From Vibrio tritonius (GTDB lineage Bacteria; Pseudomonadota; Gammaproteobacteria; Enterobacterales; Vibrionaceae), in NCBI RefSeq assembly GCF_001547935.1, contig NZ_AP014636.1:1426001-1490000 (forward strand): DNA of 64,000 nucleotides, in the 5' to 3' direction. The notes beneath the pieces are model-generated. The model had not been told where the DNA came from and made no database searches. It was given only the letters and a program-made list of their open reading frames with translations. Position 1 is the first letter of the stretch, and each line of letters begins with the position of its first letter. Of this stretch, positions 17,001-26,063 are shown in pieces. The position numbers and the translations under genes were made by a program.

Positions 17001-17022
17001 GTTATAAGGTCATTTAGGTAGA

Positions 17023-17844
17023 TTACTGGACTTTAGAAAGCCATTTATCTGATTTAAACCATTTTGCATAAATACGGTCGTAAGTACCATCACCACGAAT
17101 CTGTTTCATATAGTTGTTAAGCAGATTCAAAAAGTCATGATCGCCACGGCGAATTGCCCAGCCCATCGGTTCAAAAGTGAATGGCTTATCAAGGTGAATC
17201 ACTTGGTCTTTATGTTGCGCAGCGTACATCGCGTTATAAGGTAAGTCGTACACAAACGCGTCCGCTTTACCATTCATCACCTGAAGAACCGCATCAGCCG
17301 AAGTGTCGTAAAGGTCGACACGAGCATTAAATAGGTACTTTTCTGCACCAATTGCACTGCTGGTTCCCATTTGAGTGGCTACTGTGTAGTTCTTATTGTT
17401 CAAATCTCGGTAAGAGTGGATTTTATCTTTAAGTTTTGGCGAGATAAGAATAGTTTGCCCCATTTTCAAATAGTCGTCGGCAAACAATACGCTTAAGTTA
17501 CGCTCTGGTGTCACTGTCATGCCAGCAATAAAGTCACATTTATTGGTTTTCAACGCAGGCACAATCCCATCCCATGCCGTATTCACTGGAACAAATTTAA
17601 CGCCTAATGAACGAGCTAAGTGCTTTGCAACATCGATATCAAAACCAACGTATTGCCCATTTTTAGCGGTCATTTCAAAGGGGATATACCCTGCTTCGAA
17701 GCACAATCTTAGTTCACCTGACTTAAGGATTTGATCAACAGTATTTGATTCCGCAGAGGCTGAAACGCTAGTTGCAGCAGAGGCGATAAGCGCAGCACCA
17801 ATAAAAGTACGACGAATTGCGGTTGTTATTTTTTTAGATGTCAT
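17023..17844 (-). CDS. Periplasmic amino-acid-binding protein (ABC type, family 3)
   Basis: 273 residues. Signal peptide residues 1-30 (MTSKKITTAIRRTFIGAALI... ending near SVSASA). The mature protein is an SBP_bac_3 fold: GELRLCFEAGYIPFE, GQYVGFDIDVAKHLA, NKCDFIAGMTVTPER and YAKWFKSDKW. This family delivers polar amino acids or related compounds to an ABC permease or a sensor. I start at 17844; the longer frame from 17880 lacks a ribosome site and would bury the signal peptide. No permease or ATPase gene is adjacent, so it is an orphan. The two-component system downstream on the other strand could use it, but that is speculation. Confidence 0.9.
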   Translation of the reverse strand: MTSKKITTAIRRTFIGAALIASAATSVSASAESNTVDQILKSGELRLCFEAGYIPFEMTAKNGQYVGFDIDVAKHLARSLGVKFVPVNTAWDGIVPALKTNKCDFIAGMTVTPERNLSVLFADDYLKMGQTILISPKLKDKIHSYRDLNNKNYTVATQMGTSSAIGAEKYLFNARVDLYDTSADAVLQVMNGKADAFVYDLPYNAMYAAQHKDQVIHLDKPFTFEPMGWAIRRGDHDFLNLLNNYMKQIRGDGTYDRIYAKWFKSDKWLSKVQ

Positions 17845-18262
17845 GTTTGTTAAATTCCATTCTTGCTCTGTATTCCTCATTGAGTGCCCATAAACTAACG
17901 AAATTTGCGTACTAATAAAAGAGAGAACTGCTCTAAAAACGAGCAGTTGAAAGAGTGATGCTTATCGATATTGTGCTTGTGTTACAGTCATCCGTCGGAT
18001 ATAGACAAGCCGTTCCTCTCTTTTATGCGAATTTAATTGCGGTTAGCTCACAATAAATAGAGGAGAAAGTCATTAGAGAGGAGTAAACAAGTCCCAAAAA
18101 CGTGATATTTGCATCAAGTTTCACTAAAACTGTATGTAGCATCGCATTCCTTGGGATTGACCAAGTAAATGCATATGAGTGCACCTATGCTCAACAAAAG
18201 GTTAGAAAACATTACGCTAACCCATCGTATTTCTAAGTCCTGCAACAACACTTGGGTATCTT
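17845..18262. other. Intergenic region without a gene
   Basis: Contains an 8-pair hairpin AACTGCTC / GAGCAGTT at 17926-17948 and two purine-rich GAGGAG stretches (18060 and 18080) not followed by a usable open frame. No RNA family was recognised. It holds the promoters of the flanking divergent genes. Confidence 0.5.
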
Positions 18263-18628
18263 ATGAATATTCATACTAAATTTACTATCGGTACCATTGA
18301 TTCTATTTTGAAACACATTGGTAATGATACATGCCGTTTTTTTAGTCACTCCTCCTTTCGTCTACTGCCCGCAGAAGACAAATTCAACAAATATGCAGGT
18401 TTAGAAATCCATCTCGGTAATGGCTACTCTTTAGTTATTACATCCTCCACTTGGCAAGACAACGAACACTCTGTGATCGGTTTTGATGACGAAGAATCCG
18501 TTTTTCGCCGCCTCTACTTAAAAAATCTAGGTGGTGACATGTTTGAGTGTGACCGAGAAAATTTGTGTTTTTTCATTGACGGTGTTATTGCCAAACTGGC
18601 GGAAATCGACGAGCTAATCGTCTACTAA
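18263..18628 (+). CDS. Hypothetical protein, 121 residues
   Basis: Soluble, acidic protein with no signal peptide. Seen are LEIHLGNGYSLVITSSTW, an aspartate-rich VIGFDDEESVFRRLYLKNLG, and a C-terminal helix VIAKLAEIDELIV. I recognise no family. It lies between a binding-protein gene and a histidine kinase, with 112 bp to the latter and no clear terminator, so joint transcription with the two-component pair is possible. The ribosome site is weak. Confidence 0.65.
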   Translation: MNIHTKFTIGTIDSILKHIGNDTCRFFSHSSFRLLPAEDKFNKYAGLEIHLGNGYSLVITSSTWQDNEHSVIGFDDEESVFRRLYLKNLGGDMFECDRENLCFFIDGVIAKLAEIDELIVY

Positions 18629-18740
18629 ACAAAAAGTTACCCTGACATAGCGTGATTTAACCGCAGGGTGAAATCTAACTTACTGAATTTGTTTATTAGC
18701 ACCCATTGATAGTGAGCAACGGCTCGATTAAACTCGCGCC

Positions 18741-20120
18741 ATGGACATGCTGATACTATTCAAGTTTTACCTCATTTTTGGCTTGGCGTTTTTCGCTATC
18801 TTTTTTGCAATCTTTTTTCGCAACTTAAAAAATAGCCGCATCACCATCGCGCGTTACCTGCCTATGTTTGCCGTTTTCGGTTTACTTCAGGGATTTCATG
18901 TTTGGTCTGATTTCTACCTCGTACTTTATGAGCATGAACTCGTATCATCCAAAGGGGTTGACACATTTCGTGCGCTAAAAGTATGGGGATCGTTTCTTAC
19001 CTTAGGCACTTTTGCCTGGAGGATGATGGATCACACCAATTGGAAACGAATCGTCTTCATCCGTCTAACCATGATCATCGTCTTAGCCACCTTCTCTTTA
19101 GGCTTGTTATATCGCTATACGCAGATGGACTATGCAGCCTTTATCAATCAAACCCTGAATCAAATTCGCTGGATCTTTGGCATGGGGTCGAGTGTGTTAG
19201 CCGGAGCAACTGTTTACACCTACGCAAAACGCATTGAGGGTGAGGGCTTTGGTAGTGCTCAACCGTTCCAATGGTTGGGTATCTCACTCATTAGTTACGG
19301 TTTCAGTGTTGGCTTTATCGATTCTGGCATGAGTATTTGGTTCCAAACCTTACGTCTGCTGTGCGCCTATGGCATGCTGCTTGCGCTATGGTATGCGCTG
19401 CGCGTGTTTGATGAAGAACGCGACAATCAATTGCAATCGACAATTCAACTCTCTCAACAAGAAGCGAAATTAATCGAATTAGGTGAGTTAACTTCGGCCG
19501 TCGCCCACGAAATAAAAACGCCGATAAGCAGTGCTATGATGAGTTGTGATTTGCTTGAAATGCAGCTTTCGCACGACGATAAATGCAAAAAACAGATCGA
19601 CAGAATACGATACGGTTTGACTCGTGCTTCCGAAATCAGTCAAGAAGTTTTAAACTATGCGCATCACAAACAGATTAAACGCGTACCACTCGAGTTGCAT
19701 GAAATTGTGGCATCAGCCCTTTCTTTAAATCAATTTCGCCTCGAAACGTTTAATCTAGATATAGCGATAGATAACAAACTCCAAATTTCCGGCGATGCAG
19801 GATTACTTGAAGAGGTGTTTAGTAACATCATCAGTAATGCTGTTGATGCAAGTAGCAGCGAAAAAGTTCTGCATATTCGTGGATATCAGGACAAATTGTT
19901 TGCCATTATCACCTTTTCTGATCACGGCGGCGGTATGCCTGAACAGGTGCTGAAAAAAGCAACACAACCCTTCTTTACAACGAAAACCAAAGGGGAAGGT
20001 ACGGGAATGGGATTGGCTTTGTGCAAACAAATCATTTTGCAACACAACGGTGAACTTCGTCTTTATAACCAAGATCAAGGGTTAACAGTCGAAGTAAAAC
20101 TACCAAGGAATACTCAATGA
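18741..20120 (+). CDS. Seven-helix membrane sensor histidine kinase
   Basis: 459 residues. Residues 1-225 hold about seven hydrophobic helices with very short loops, so the signal is probably sensed in or near the membrane. Residues about 240-310 form the dimerisation domain with phospho-acceptor His256 in SAVAHEIKTPISS. The ATPase domain follows with the N box NIISNAVDAS, DHGGGMP (G1), and GEGTGMGLALCKQI (G2). The stop overlaps the response-regulator ATG by 4 bases, so the pair is translationally coupled. The input domain was not matched to a named family. Confidence 0.9.
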   Translation: MDMLILFKFYLIFGLAFFAIFFAIFFRNLKNSRITIARYLPMFAVFGLLQGFHVWSDFYLVLYEHELVSSKGVDTFRALKVWGSFLTLGTFAWRMMDHTNWKRIVFIRLTMIIVLATFSLGLLYRYTQMDYAAFINQTLNQIRWIFGMGSSVLAGATVYTYAKRIEGEGFGSAQPFQWLGISLISYGFSVGFIDSGMSIWFQTLRLLCAYGMLLALWYALRVFDEERDNQLQSTIQLSQQEAKLIELGELTSAVAHEIKTPISSAMMSCDLLEMQLSHDDKCKKQIDRIRYGLTRASEISQEVLNYAHHKQIKRVPLELHEIVASALSLNQFRLETFNLDIAIDNKLQISGDAGLLEEVFSNIISNAVDASSSEKVLHIRGYQDKLFAIITFSDHGGGMPEQVLKKATQPFFTTKTKGEGTGMGLALCKQIILQHNGELRLYNQDQGLTVEVKLPRNTQ

Positions 20121-20749
20121 ATTTACAACTACTCCTCGCGGAGGACGATCCTCAATTGCGCGAAGTGTTGATAGAAGCACTCACTATAGAAGGTTTTGAC
20201 GTCACCGCGTGTGATAATGCTGAAGACGCACTAGATAGCGCGGCGAATCAGCATTTTGATTTAGCTCTTTTTGATGTCGTCATGGGTGGGATGACCGGCA
20301 TTGATGCGCTAACGACCTTACGTCGATTGCAGCCCAATATCGGGATTATAATTACCACCGCTTTCGCCACAGTGAATATTGCCGTAGATGCGATGAAAAA
20401 AGGCGCCGATGAGTTTTTGACCAAGCCTTTCAATCTAGCGGCACTGTCCGTTACGTTAAAACGTGTTCACGCTGAACATGCGCCCAAAGCCGCTATTGAC
20501 GAAAGTGAACATGACCTGATTTTCAGTGCGTTATCCAACCCCATTCGTCGTTCCGTTGTCAAACAACTTAAAGTACACCGTAAACTCAAATTTATGGATT
20601 TGTGTCGCGTTGTTGGGATAGAAGATCACACCAAGTTCAACTTTCATTTACGTCAATTAGTGAATAGTGGATTAGTGGTCAAAGAAGAGGGGCGGGTCTA
20701 TTCACTAACGACACAAGGTCAGCAAATCTACTCAAGTTTACTGCAGTAA
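20117..20749 (+). CDS. Response regulator with ArsR-like winged-helix output
   Basis: 210 residues. The N-terminal receiver has the acidic pair in LAEDDPQL, phospho-acceptor Asp53 in LFDVVMGGMTG, and the conserved Lys in FLTKPF; it is closest to NtrC-type receivers. Instead of an AAA+ domain, residues about 130-210 form a small winged helix: IFSALSNPIRRSVVKQLKVH, then FMDLCRVVGIEDHTKFNFHL, like ArsR/HTH_20 regulators. This receiver-plus-ArsR arrangement is uncommon. It is coupled to the 7-TM kinase upstream. The target genes are unknown. Confidence 0.88.
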   Translation: MNLQLLLAEDDPQLREVLIEALTIEGFDVTACDNAEDALDSAANQHFDLALFDVVMGGMTGIDALTTLRRLQPNIGIIITTAFATVNIAVDAMKKGADEFLTKPFNLAALSVTLKRVHAEHAPKAAIDESEHDLIFSALSNPIRRSVVKQLKVHRKLKFMDLCRVVGIEDHTKFNFHLRQLVNSGLVVKEEGRVYSLTTQGQQIYSSLLQ

Positions 20750-20784
20750 TTCCATTCAAAGGCATGTTCGCCTTTATGCTCGTA

Positions 20785-20806
20785 ACGAGGGAGCACTCTC
20801 CCTCGT
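20785..20806. terminator. Terminator between convergent genes
   Basis: Nine-pair stem ACGAGGGAG / CTCCCTCGT with loop CACT, then GCTATTTTGG. Confidence 0.75.
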
Positions 20807-20826
20807 GCTATTTTGGCCAAAACGAC

Positions 20827-21339
20827 TTAATAGAATTTGTTCTGTAGCAGCATCGCTTCCACAGAAGGAGTGGTTAGCCCAGTGATCGATTGATGCTGGC
20901 TCAGTTTGTTGCGAATATCTGTGCTGCGTATCGCCAAACGCTGCGGACATGCCATTACAGACCAGCGTTCTAATATTTCTTGCGCACGATAGAATTTGCC
21001 AAAACTAAACAGATTGTCAGGACCCATTACAAAAGTCAGCTCTGCATCTGGATTTTGGGCTTGCAATGCATCAAGTACAGCGTAGGTGGTTACGCCCTCT
21101 TTGGGCTGCATGAGTGATGACTCAATGTTTGAGATCTCCAACTTACCCCACTGAATGTCTTGAATAAAAGCCTGCAGAAGTTGGCAGCGTTCTTGATAAT
21201 CCAGCATATTTTTCCCCCAAGCATGGGAGATACTGGGCACCAACAAAATGCGATCAAAGTGTCCTAATGAATCAATGACACTTTTATGCCCCAGTGTTGG
21301 TGGGTTAAAAGCGCTACCAAAAACAGCAATTTTCTGCAT
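20827..21339 (-). CDS. Nicotinate/nicotinamide mononucleotide adenylyltransferase-like protein
   Basis: 170-residue nucleotidyltransferase that would join ATP to nicotinate mononucleotide, the step before NadE. The ATP-binding start is GSAFNPPTLGHKSV, the GxFNPxHxGH signature with Thr where the first His is usual. The second motif is RSTDIRNKLSQHQ (ISSTxIR type), and MGPDNLFSFGKFYR lies between them. It is shorter than housekeeping NadD (about 210 residues), so it may be a second, salvage-type enzyme. It is divergent from nadE 105 bp away, and that pairing supports an NAD role. Confidence 0.82.
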   Translation of the reverse strand: MQKIAVFGSAFNPPTLGHKSVIDSLGHFDRILLVPSISHAWGKNMLDYQERCQLLQAFIQDIQWGKLEISNIESSLMQPKEGVTTYAVLDALQAQNPDAELTFVMGPDNLFSFGKFYRAQEILERWSVMACPQRLAIRSTDIRNKLSQHQSITGLTTPSVEAMLLQNKFY

Positions 21340-21444
21340 ATTTTCCTCTATTCGATGAGAAATCTATCTTCTCGTTTTTCTAATTTACTGATTAAGGTAT
21401 GATACTACGATAGTTTTGTATTGCTTGCAGGAAAAGGAACCGTA

Positions 21445-22275
21445 ATGGAACAAATTATTCGCGAACAGATGCATGTACTGGCGAGCATCGACCCAAAATT
21501 CGAAATTGAACGCCGTATTGGCTTTATAAAACGCAAATTACAAGAGTCAGGCTGTAAATCATTGGTGCTAGGTATTAGTGGCGGTGTTGACTCAACCACA
21601 TGCGGCCGTCTAGCTCAACTGGCAGTAGAATCACTGAATGAAGAACACAAAACTGACGCTTATCAGTTTATTGCCGTTCGTCTACCTTATGGTGAACAAA
21701 AAGACGAAGATGAAGCACAACTGGCACTCTCTTTTATCAAACCAACTCACTCTGTTTCCGTAAATGTGAAAGCAGGTGTAGACGGCATTCATGCTGCAAC
21801 ACATGACGCATTAGGCGATACAGGCCTGCTACCAAAAGATGAATCAAAAGTTGATTTCGTAAAAGGCAATGTAAAAGCGCGAGCGCGTATGGTGGCACAA
21901 TATGAAATCGCAGGTTACGTAGGTGGCCTAGTGCTAGGTACTGACCATTCTGCAGAAAACATCACTGGCTTTTATACCAAATACGGTGATGGCGCATGTG
22001 ACCTTGCCCCTTTGTTTGGCTTGAGCAAACGTCAAGTACGCCAAGTTGCTGCAACCCTTGGTGCACCAGAGTTATTGGTACACAAAACACCGACTGCGGA
22101 TCTTGAAGAACTCGCCCCACAAAAAGCCGACGAAGACGCTCTTAACTTAACTTACGACCAAATCGATGATTTCTTAGAAGGTAAACCAGTACCAGCCGAA
22201 GTCAGCGCACGAATCGTGGCCATTTTTACGGCGACAGAGCATAAGCGTCAACCGATTCCAACCATCTACGACTAA
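21445..22275 (+). CDS. nadE: Ammonia-dependent NAD synthetase
   Basis: 276-residue NadE, which amidates nicotinate adenine dinucleotide to NAD using ATP and ammonia. It has the N-type ATP pyrophosphatase loop [15 protein letters not shown], then [44 protein letters not shown] and [10 protein letters not shown]. No glutaminase domain is present, so ammonia is the donor. The start at ATG 21445 has AAAGGA 6 nt upstream and matches the E. coli length; a TTG frame from 21421 is rejected. It ends at a strong terminator. Confidence 0.96.
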   Translation: MEQIIREQMHVLASIDPKFEIERRIGFIKRKLQESGCKSLVLGISGGVDSTTCGRLAQLAVESLNEEHKTDAYQFIAVRLPYGEQKDEDEAQLALSFIKPTHSVSVNVKAGVDGIHAATHDALGDTGLLPKDESKVDFVKGNVKARARMVAQYEIAGYVGGLVLGTDHSAENITGFYTKYGDGACDLAPLFGLSKRQVRQVAATLGAPELLVHKTPTADLEELAPQKADEDALNLTYDQIDDFLEGKPVPAEVSARIVAIFTATEHKRQPIPTIYD

Positions 22276-22327
22276 TGAATGTTTTTCTATTCATGAACTA
22301 GATGAGTATTGGAATACCAAAGCACGT

Positions 22328-22354
22328 AATAGCCAACCAAATAGGTTGGCTATT
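22328..22354 (+). terminator. Rho-independent terminator of nadE
   Basis: Eleven-pair stem AATAGCCAACC / GGTTGGCTATT followed by a T-run. Confidence 0.92.
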
Positions 22355-22567
22355 TTTTACCCTAAACAACGAAGAAATAAACAAATTCACAACAAAATAG
22401 ATCGAATTAATTCACTAATCAAAACAATAACGTGAAGTCATTCATAAACGCTGAAAATACTTTTTTATACATTATTTTGTGTGAACAGTACTTCATATTT
22501 TTTGTTATCAACATCGCAAAATGGTCTCAGATTTTTCATTTAACTCCTACCCTAGAGAGCAATGCTT

Positions 22568-23899
22568 ATGTTGTATTTGGAATTTTTTTTCCTTTTGCTG
22601 ATGTTGTATACAGGTTCCCGTTATGGTGGTATCGGACTAGGTGTCGTGTCCGGTGTTGGTCTGGCAATTGAAGTCTTTATCTTCAAGATGCCACCTTCTA
22701 ATCCACCGATTACGGTGATGCTAATCATCTTATCTGTTGTCACCTGTGCATCCATTTTGGAAGCCGCTGGTGGTCTAAAGTACATGTTACAAATCGCAGA
22801 ACGTCTACTGCGTAAAAACCCTAAACGCGTTACCTTAATTGCCCCCTTTGTTACCTACGCCATGACCATGATGCTCGGTACAGGCCATGCGGTTTACTCC
22901 ATCATGCCCATCATTGGTGACGTCGCTCTGAAAAACAACATCCGCCCAGAACGTCCTATGGCTGCGGCTTCTGTTGCTTCTCAAGTGGGGATCACCGCCT
23001 CACCAATCTCTGCGGCTGTGGTTTACTATTTAGCTCAAGTCTCTGAAATCAATCATAACATTACTCTTCTTTCCATTTTGATGGTTACGATTCCAGCGAC
23101 ACTGTTTGGCGTTCTCTTAATGGCTTTGTACAGCATGCGCCGTGGGAAAGAGTTGGACGACGATCCAGAATATCAAGCACGCTTGAAAGATCCTGAATTC
23201 AAAGCTCGTATTGAAAGCACAACCGCAACAACACTGAATGAAAAACTGCCATCTTCAGCACGCAATGCTGTATTGCTGTTCATTCTTTCTCTGTTAACCA
23301 TTGTCTTTATCGCCATGTTCCCTAGCGTGCGTACCATTGATATTGCGAGCAAACCAATTTCAATGACGGTGATCATCCAGATGATGATGCTCTGTTTTGG
23401 TGGTTTGATTTTGCTGATTACCAAAACTGATCCGAAAAACGTACCAAACGGTGTTGTGTTTAAATCGGGGATGGTGGCTGCGATTTCTATCTACGGTATC
23501 GCTTGGATGTCGGATACGTATTTCCAATACGCAATGCCTTCTTTCCGCGAAGGTATTATTGAGATGGTGACCGCCTACCCTTGGACCTTCGCACTGGCAC
23601 TCTTTATTGTATCGGTTGTGGTGAACTCTCAAGCCGTGGTCGCTCGTATGATGCTACCGGTAGGTTTAGGCCTAGGTTTATCACCAGCGCTAGTGGTTGG
23701 TTTGATGCCAGCGTTGTACGGTTACTTCTTTATTCCTAACTACCCATCAGATATCGCTACGGTGAACTTTGATATCACGGGCACCACCAAAATTGGTAAG
23801 TGGTACTTTAACCACTCCTTCATGTCCATCGGTTTAATCGCCGTGATTGGCGGTTGCTGTATGGGGTATGTGTTAGGCCAGATTGTGATTGGCGGCTAA
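22568..23899 (+). CDS. Anaerobic C4-dicarboxylate transporter, Dcu family
   Basis: 443-residue inner-membrane carrier with 10-12 hydrophobic segments. It exchanges or takes up fumarate, aspartate, malate and succinate. Typical family stretches are YTGSRYGGIGLGVVSGVGL, AERLLRKNPKRVTLIAPF, GTGHAVYSIMPIIGDVALK, NNIRPERPMAAASVASQVGI and the final FFIPNYPSDIATVNFD. It shares features with both DcuA and DcuB, with the GTGHAVYSIMP part closer to DcuB. ATG 22568 is favoured over 22562 because GAGAG is then 8 nt away and the N terminus MLYLEFFFLLLML aligns with the family. No fumarase or aspartase gene is adjacent. Confidence 0.92.
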   Translation: MLYLEFFFLLLMLYTGSRYGGIGLGVVSGVGLAIEVFIFKMPPSNPPITVMLIILSVVTCASILEAAGGLKYMLQIAERLLRKNPKRVTLIAPFVTYAMTMMLGTGHAVYSIMPIIGDVALKNNIRPERPMAAASVASQVGITASPISAAVVYYLAQVSEINHNITLLSILMVTIPATLFGVLLMALYSMRRGKELDDDPEYQARLKDPEFKARIESTTATTLNEKLPSSARNAVLLFILSLLTIVFIAMFPSVRTIDIASKPISMTVIIQMMMLCFGGLILLITKTDPKNVPNGVVFKSGMVAAISIYGIAWMSDTYFQYAMPSFREGIIEMVTAYPWTFALALFIVSVVVNSQAVVARMMLPVGLGLGLSPALVVGLMPALYGYFFIPNYPSDIATVNFDITGTTKIGKWYFNHSFMSIGLIAVIGGCCMGYVLGQIVIGG

Positions 23900-23919
23900 T
23901 TAACCTTATCAAGAAAAGC

Positions 23920-23942
23920 AAAGGCGAGCCTAGCTCGCCTTT
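23920..23942 (+). terminator. Rho-independent terminator of the Dcu gene
   Basis: Ten-pair stem AAAGGCGAGC / GCTCGCCTTT with a CTA loop, followed by T residues. Confidence 0.92.
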
Positions 23943-23988
23943 TTTATTACTCTTTGTTGTCTATCTTTCGCGCGTATCTAAGCACTGG

Positions 23989-24897
23989 TTAAGCCACATC
24001 TTGCCCCGTAGATGCACGCCAAACACGATACCACTGCTCACGAGTCAGCTCTAATGAAAGCCCATCTACCACATTTTTCACTCGTTCAAGATTACCTGAA
24101 CCAATAATTGGCAGAGGTTTCGATGGGAAACGACGTACCCAAGCGTAAATTACCTGTTCACGATTAGCTGCCCCAGTTTCTTCTACCAAAGCATCAAGTT
24201 CAGTGAGTAATCGGGCTGTTCTCTTATCTGTGGCTTTAAAAAGGTGCCCACCAGCCAAACATGACCATGCCATTGGACGAACGCGTAAACGCTGCAACTG
24301 ATCCAATGTGCCATCGTCTGCCACAGCAAAGTTAAGCGGGTTAATTTCGACTTGATTGGTGATAAGACCATTTGGCATGCGTGATTGGAGTAACTCAAAT
24401 TGGCTTGGTGTGAAATTAGACACACCAAAATGAGCCACTTTGCCACTCTGCTGCAAGCGTTCAAAACATTGCGCCACTTCATCAGCATCCAAAAGCAGAT
24501 CTGGACGATGGATTAAAAGCGCATCGATCTGTTCTACACCAAGGCTAGCAAGAGAACGTTCGACCGAAGCGGTGATATGAGCCGCTCCCGTATCATAATG
24601 CTTAATTTTGCTGGTCGGAAAGGCATCGCATGGCACGATAATATCGCATTTGGTGACAATCTGAATTTGCTGGCGAAGCTCTGGTTTTAACGCCAGCGCT
24701 TGACCAAAATTGGCTTCACAGTGGTACAACCCATAAATGTCGGCCAGGTCGACTGTCGTAATACCCAGATCAATATGTTGTTCTAAAAAACGAGTTCGTT
24801 CTTGAACCGACATATTCCAGTCATCTAAACGCCAATATCCTTGTACTAACTCTGAAAACAATGGGCCTGACGGCGCCATTTTTACCTGTTCAACCAT
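23989..24897 (-). CDS. Aldo/keto reductase, YdhF type
   Basis: 302-residue TIM-barrel NADP-dependent oxidoreductase. Similarity to E. coli YdhF runs throughout: APSGPLFSELVQGYWRLDDW, ITTVDLADIYGLYHCEANFG with catalytic Asp and Tyr, VTKCDI (Lys), LLIHRPD (His), KVAHFGVSNF and LPIIGSGNLERV. The natural substrate is unknown. It ends convergently with the Dcu gene just beyond that gene's terminator. A 215-bp spacer with no gene separates it from OmpW. Confidence 0.93.
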   Translation of the reverse strand: MVEQVKMAPSGPLFSELVQGYWRLDDWNMSVQERTRFLEQHIDLGITTVDLADIYGLYHCEANFGQALALKPELRQQIQIVTKCDIIVPCDAFPTSKIKHYDTGAAHITASVERSLASLGVEQIDALLIHRPDLLLDADEVAQCFERLQQSGKVAHFGVSNFTPSQFELLQSRMPNGLITNQVEINPLNFAVADDGTLDQLQRLRVRPMAWSCLAGGHLFKATDKRTARLLTELDALVEETGAANREQVIYAWVRRFPSKPLPIIGSGNLERVKNVVDGLSLELTREQWYRVWRASTGQDVA

Positions 24898-25057
24898 ATG
24901 AATCTCCTATTTTTTCCAATAGTAAAGACGCACACGAACAATCACAAAACCAATCAATAACTCTGCTTGTTAACTCACAATTTCACTTTACACCACACAT
25001 TTTGTTACAGCGTCACTTAAAATTGGCATTTATTGGAATTTATCACCCACAACAAAA

Positions 25058-25080
25058 AAGCGTGCCCTAAAGGCACGCTT
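25058..25080 (-). terminator. Rho-independent terminator of ompW
   Basis: Nine-pair stem AAGCGTGCC / GGCACGCTT with loop CTAAA. On the minus strand it is followed by TTTTTTG. Confidence 0.9.
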
Positions 25081-25112
25081 CGACATTGCTCAACATATTC
25101 GTTGAATAAGAC

Positions 25113-25754
25113 TTAGAAGGTGTAACCAACCGACGCCATAAAGACAACAGGGTTGATGTCTACGTCAGTTGATACTTTCGTGCTACCAAGCTTGTAGTGC
25201 GCAGTGGTATCAATGTCTGCGTACCAAAGTGATGCGTTCACAAACCATGTGTCGTTCACTTGATAATCAACACCGATATTCGCTGCTAGACCCCAAGAAT
25301 CGTCTAGATCCAAGTCTGATAGACCTGCTGTATGACCATTATTGTTAAAATGAGCGTCATAAAAGTTAGTGTAATTCACACCCACACCCGCGTATGGCTG
25401 CCATTTTGCCGCAGGTTCATTGAAGTAGTATTCAACCATCAATGTTGGTGGCAACTGTTTAGTCGTTGCGATATCGCGATTTAGCAGGTCAGTAGAAATA
25501 TCGTGTGAAAACGGTGTTGCTGCTAAAAGAGAAAGACCAACATGATCAGTTAGCATGTAATCAAACGTTAAACCAAGTTGAGTATTGGTGTTAACAGCAA
25601 GTTTACTTGTTGTACCTGTGATGTCATCACTATCGTCTAGAGGGATTACTGATGCGATACCCGCACGCATAAAGAAATCACCTTGTTGGTGAGCAAGTAC
25701 GTTAGTTGATGCTAGGGCAGAAAGGACTGCTAATCCACATAATGCTTTTTTCAT
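25113..25754 (-). CDS. ompW: OmpW-family outer membrane protein
   Basis: 213 residues, with a signal peptide of about 21 residues (MKKALCGLAVLSALASTNVLA). The mature protein is an 8-stranded barrel of OmpW type. The family pattern shows in GDFFMRAGIASVIPLDDS, TFDYMLTDHVGLSLLAATPF, PPTLMVEYYFNEP, WQPYAGVGVNYTNF and the C-terminal aromatic SVGYTF that signals outer-membrane insertion. OmpW proteins form narrow hydrophobic channels and are often stress- or salt-regulated. The gene stands alone with its own terminator. Confidence 0.95.
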   Translation of the reverse strand: MKKALCGLAVLSALASTNVLAHQQGDFFMRAGIASVIPLDDSDDITGTTSKLAVNTNTQLGLTFDYMLTDHVGLSLLAATPFSHDISTDLLNRDIATTKQLPPTLMVEYYFNEPAAKWQPYAGVGVNYTNFYDAHFNNNGHTAGLSDLDLDDSWGLAANIGVDYQVNDTWFVNASLWYADIDTTAHYKLGSTKVSTDVDINPVVFMASVGYTF

Positions 25755-25960
25755 TTGTTATTTTCCTTTATCAGGGCTAGTAATTATTTTTCTGCGCGCA
25801 GAGTAGCACACCAAAAACACGCCGTTTTGACTGAAATCAATTTGTAACAATCCAACCCTATAAAAATAACTATATGCAACTTCCATCACCATTTTTCGAA
25901 CAATATTCAACGCTATTACAACTAGTTATCAATTGGTTAATTTATTTTTATTTTCTGTTC

Positions 25961-25989
25961 TTGAAAAGACATAAGTGAACCCTAATATA
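25961..25989 (+). promoter_or_regulatory. Sigma-32-like heat-shock promoter of hsp20
   Basis: CTTGAAA, 13 bp, then CCCTAATAT, close to the heat-shock sigma consensus CTTGAAA N13-17 CCCCATNT. It is 74 bp upstream of the hsp20 start. An 8-pair hairpin (TGGGTTGG / CCAACCCA, 25996-26019) lies at the expected 5' end of the transcript. Confidence 0.75.
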
Positions 25990-26063
25990 GAAATTGGGTT
26001 GGATATAACACCAACCCATACAATGTGACTAGAAAGCACTAATTCTCAAACAGGAGGTATATT

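Noticed and set aside
15572..17016. AAGGTCATTTGAG (15572) and AAGGTCATTTAGGTA (17005) as further repeat half-ends
   Set aside because: They resemble the element's terminal repeat but are short and degenerate; they could be chance and are not listed as features.
25990..26063. RNA thermometer at the hsp20 ribosome site
   Set aside because: No UUUU or ROSE-type pairing with the AGGAGG site was visible; the only hairpin is at the far 5' end.
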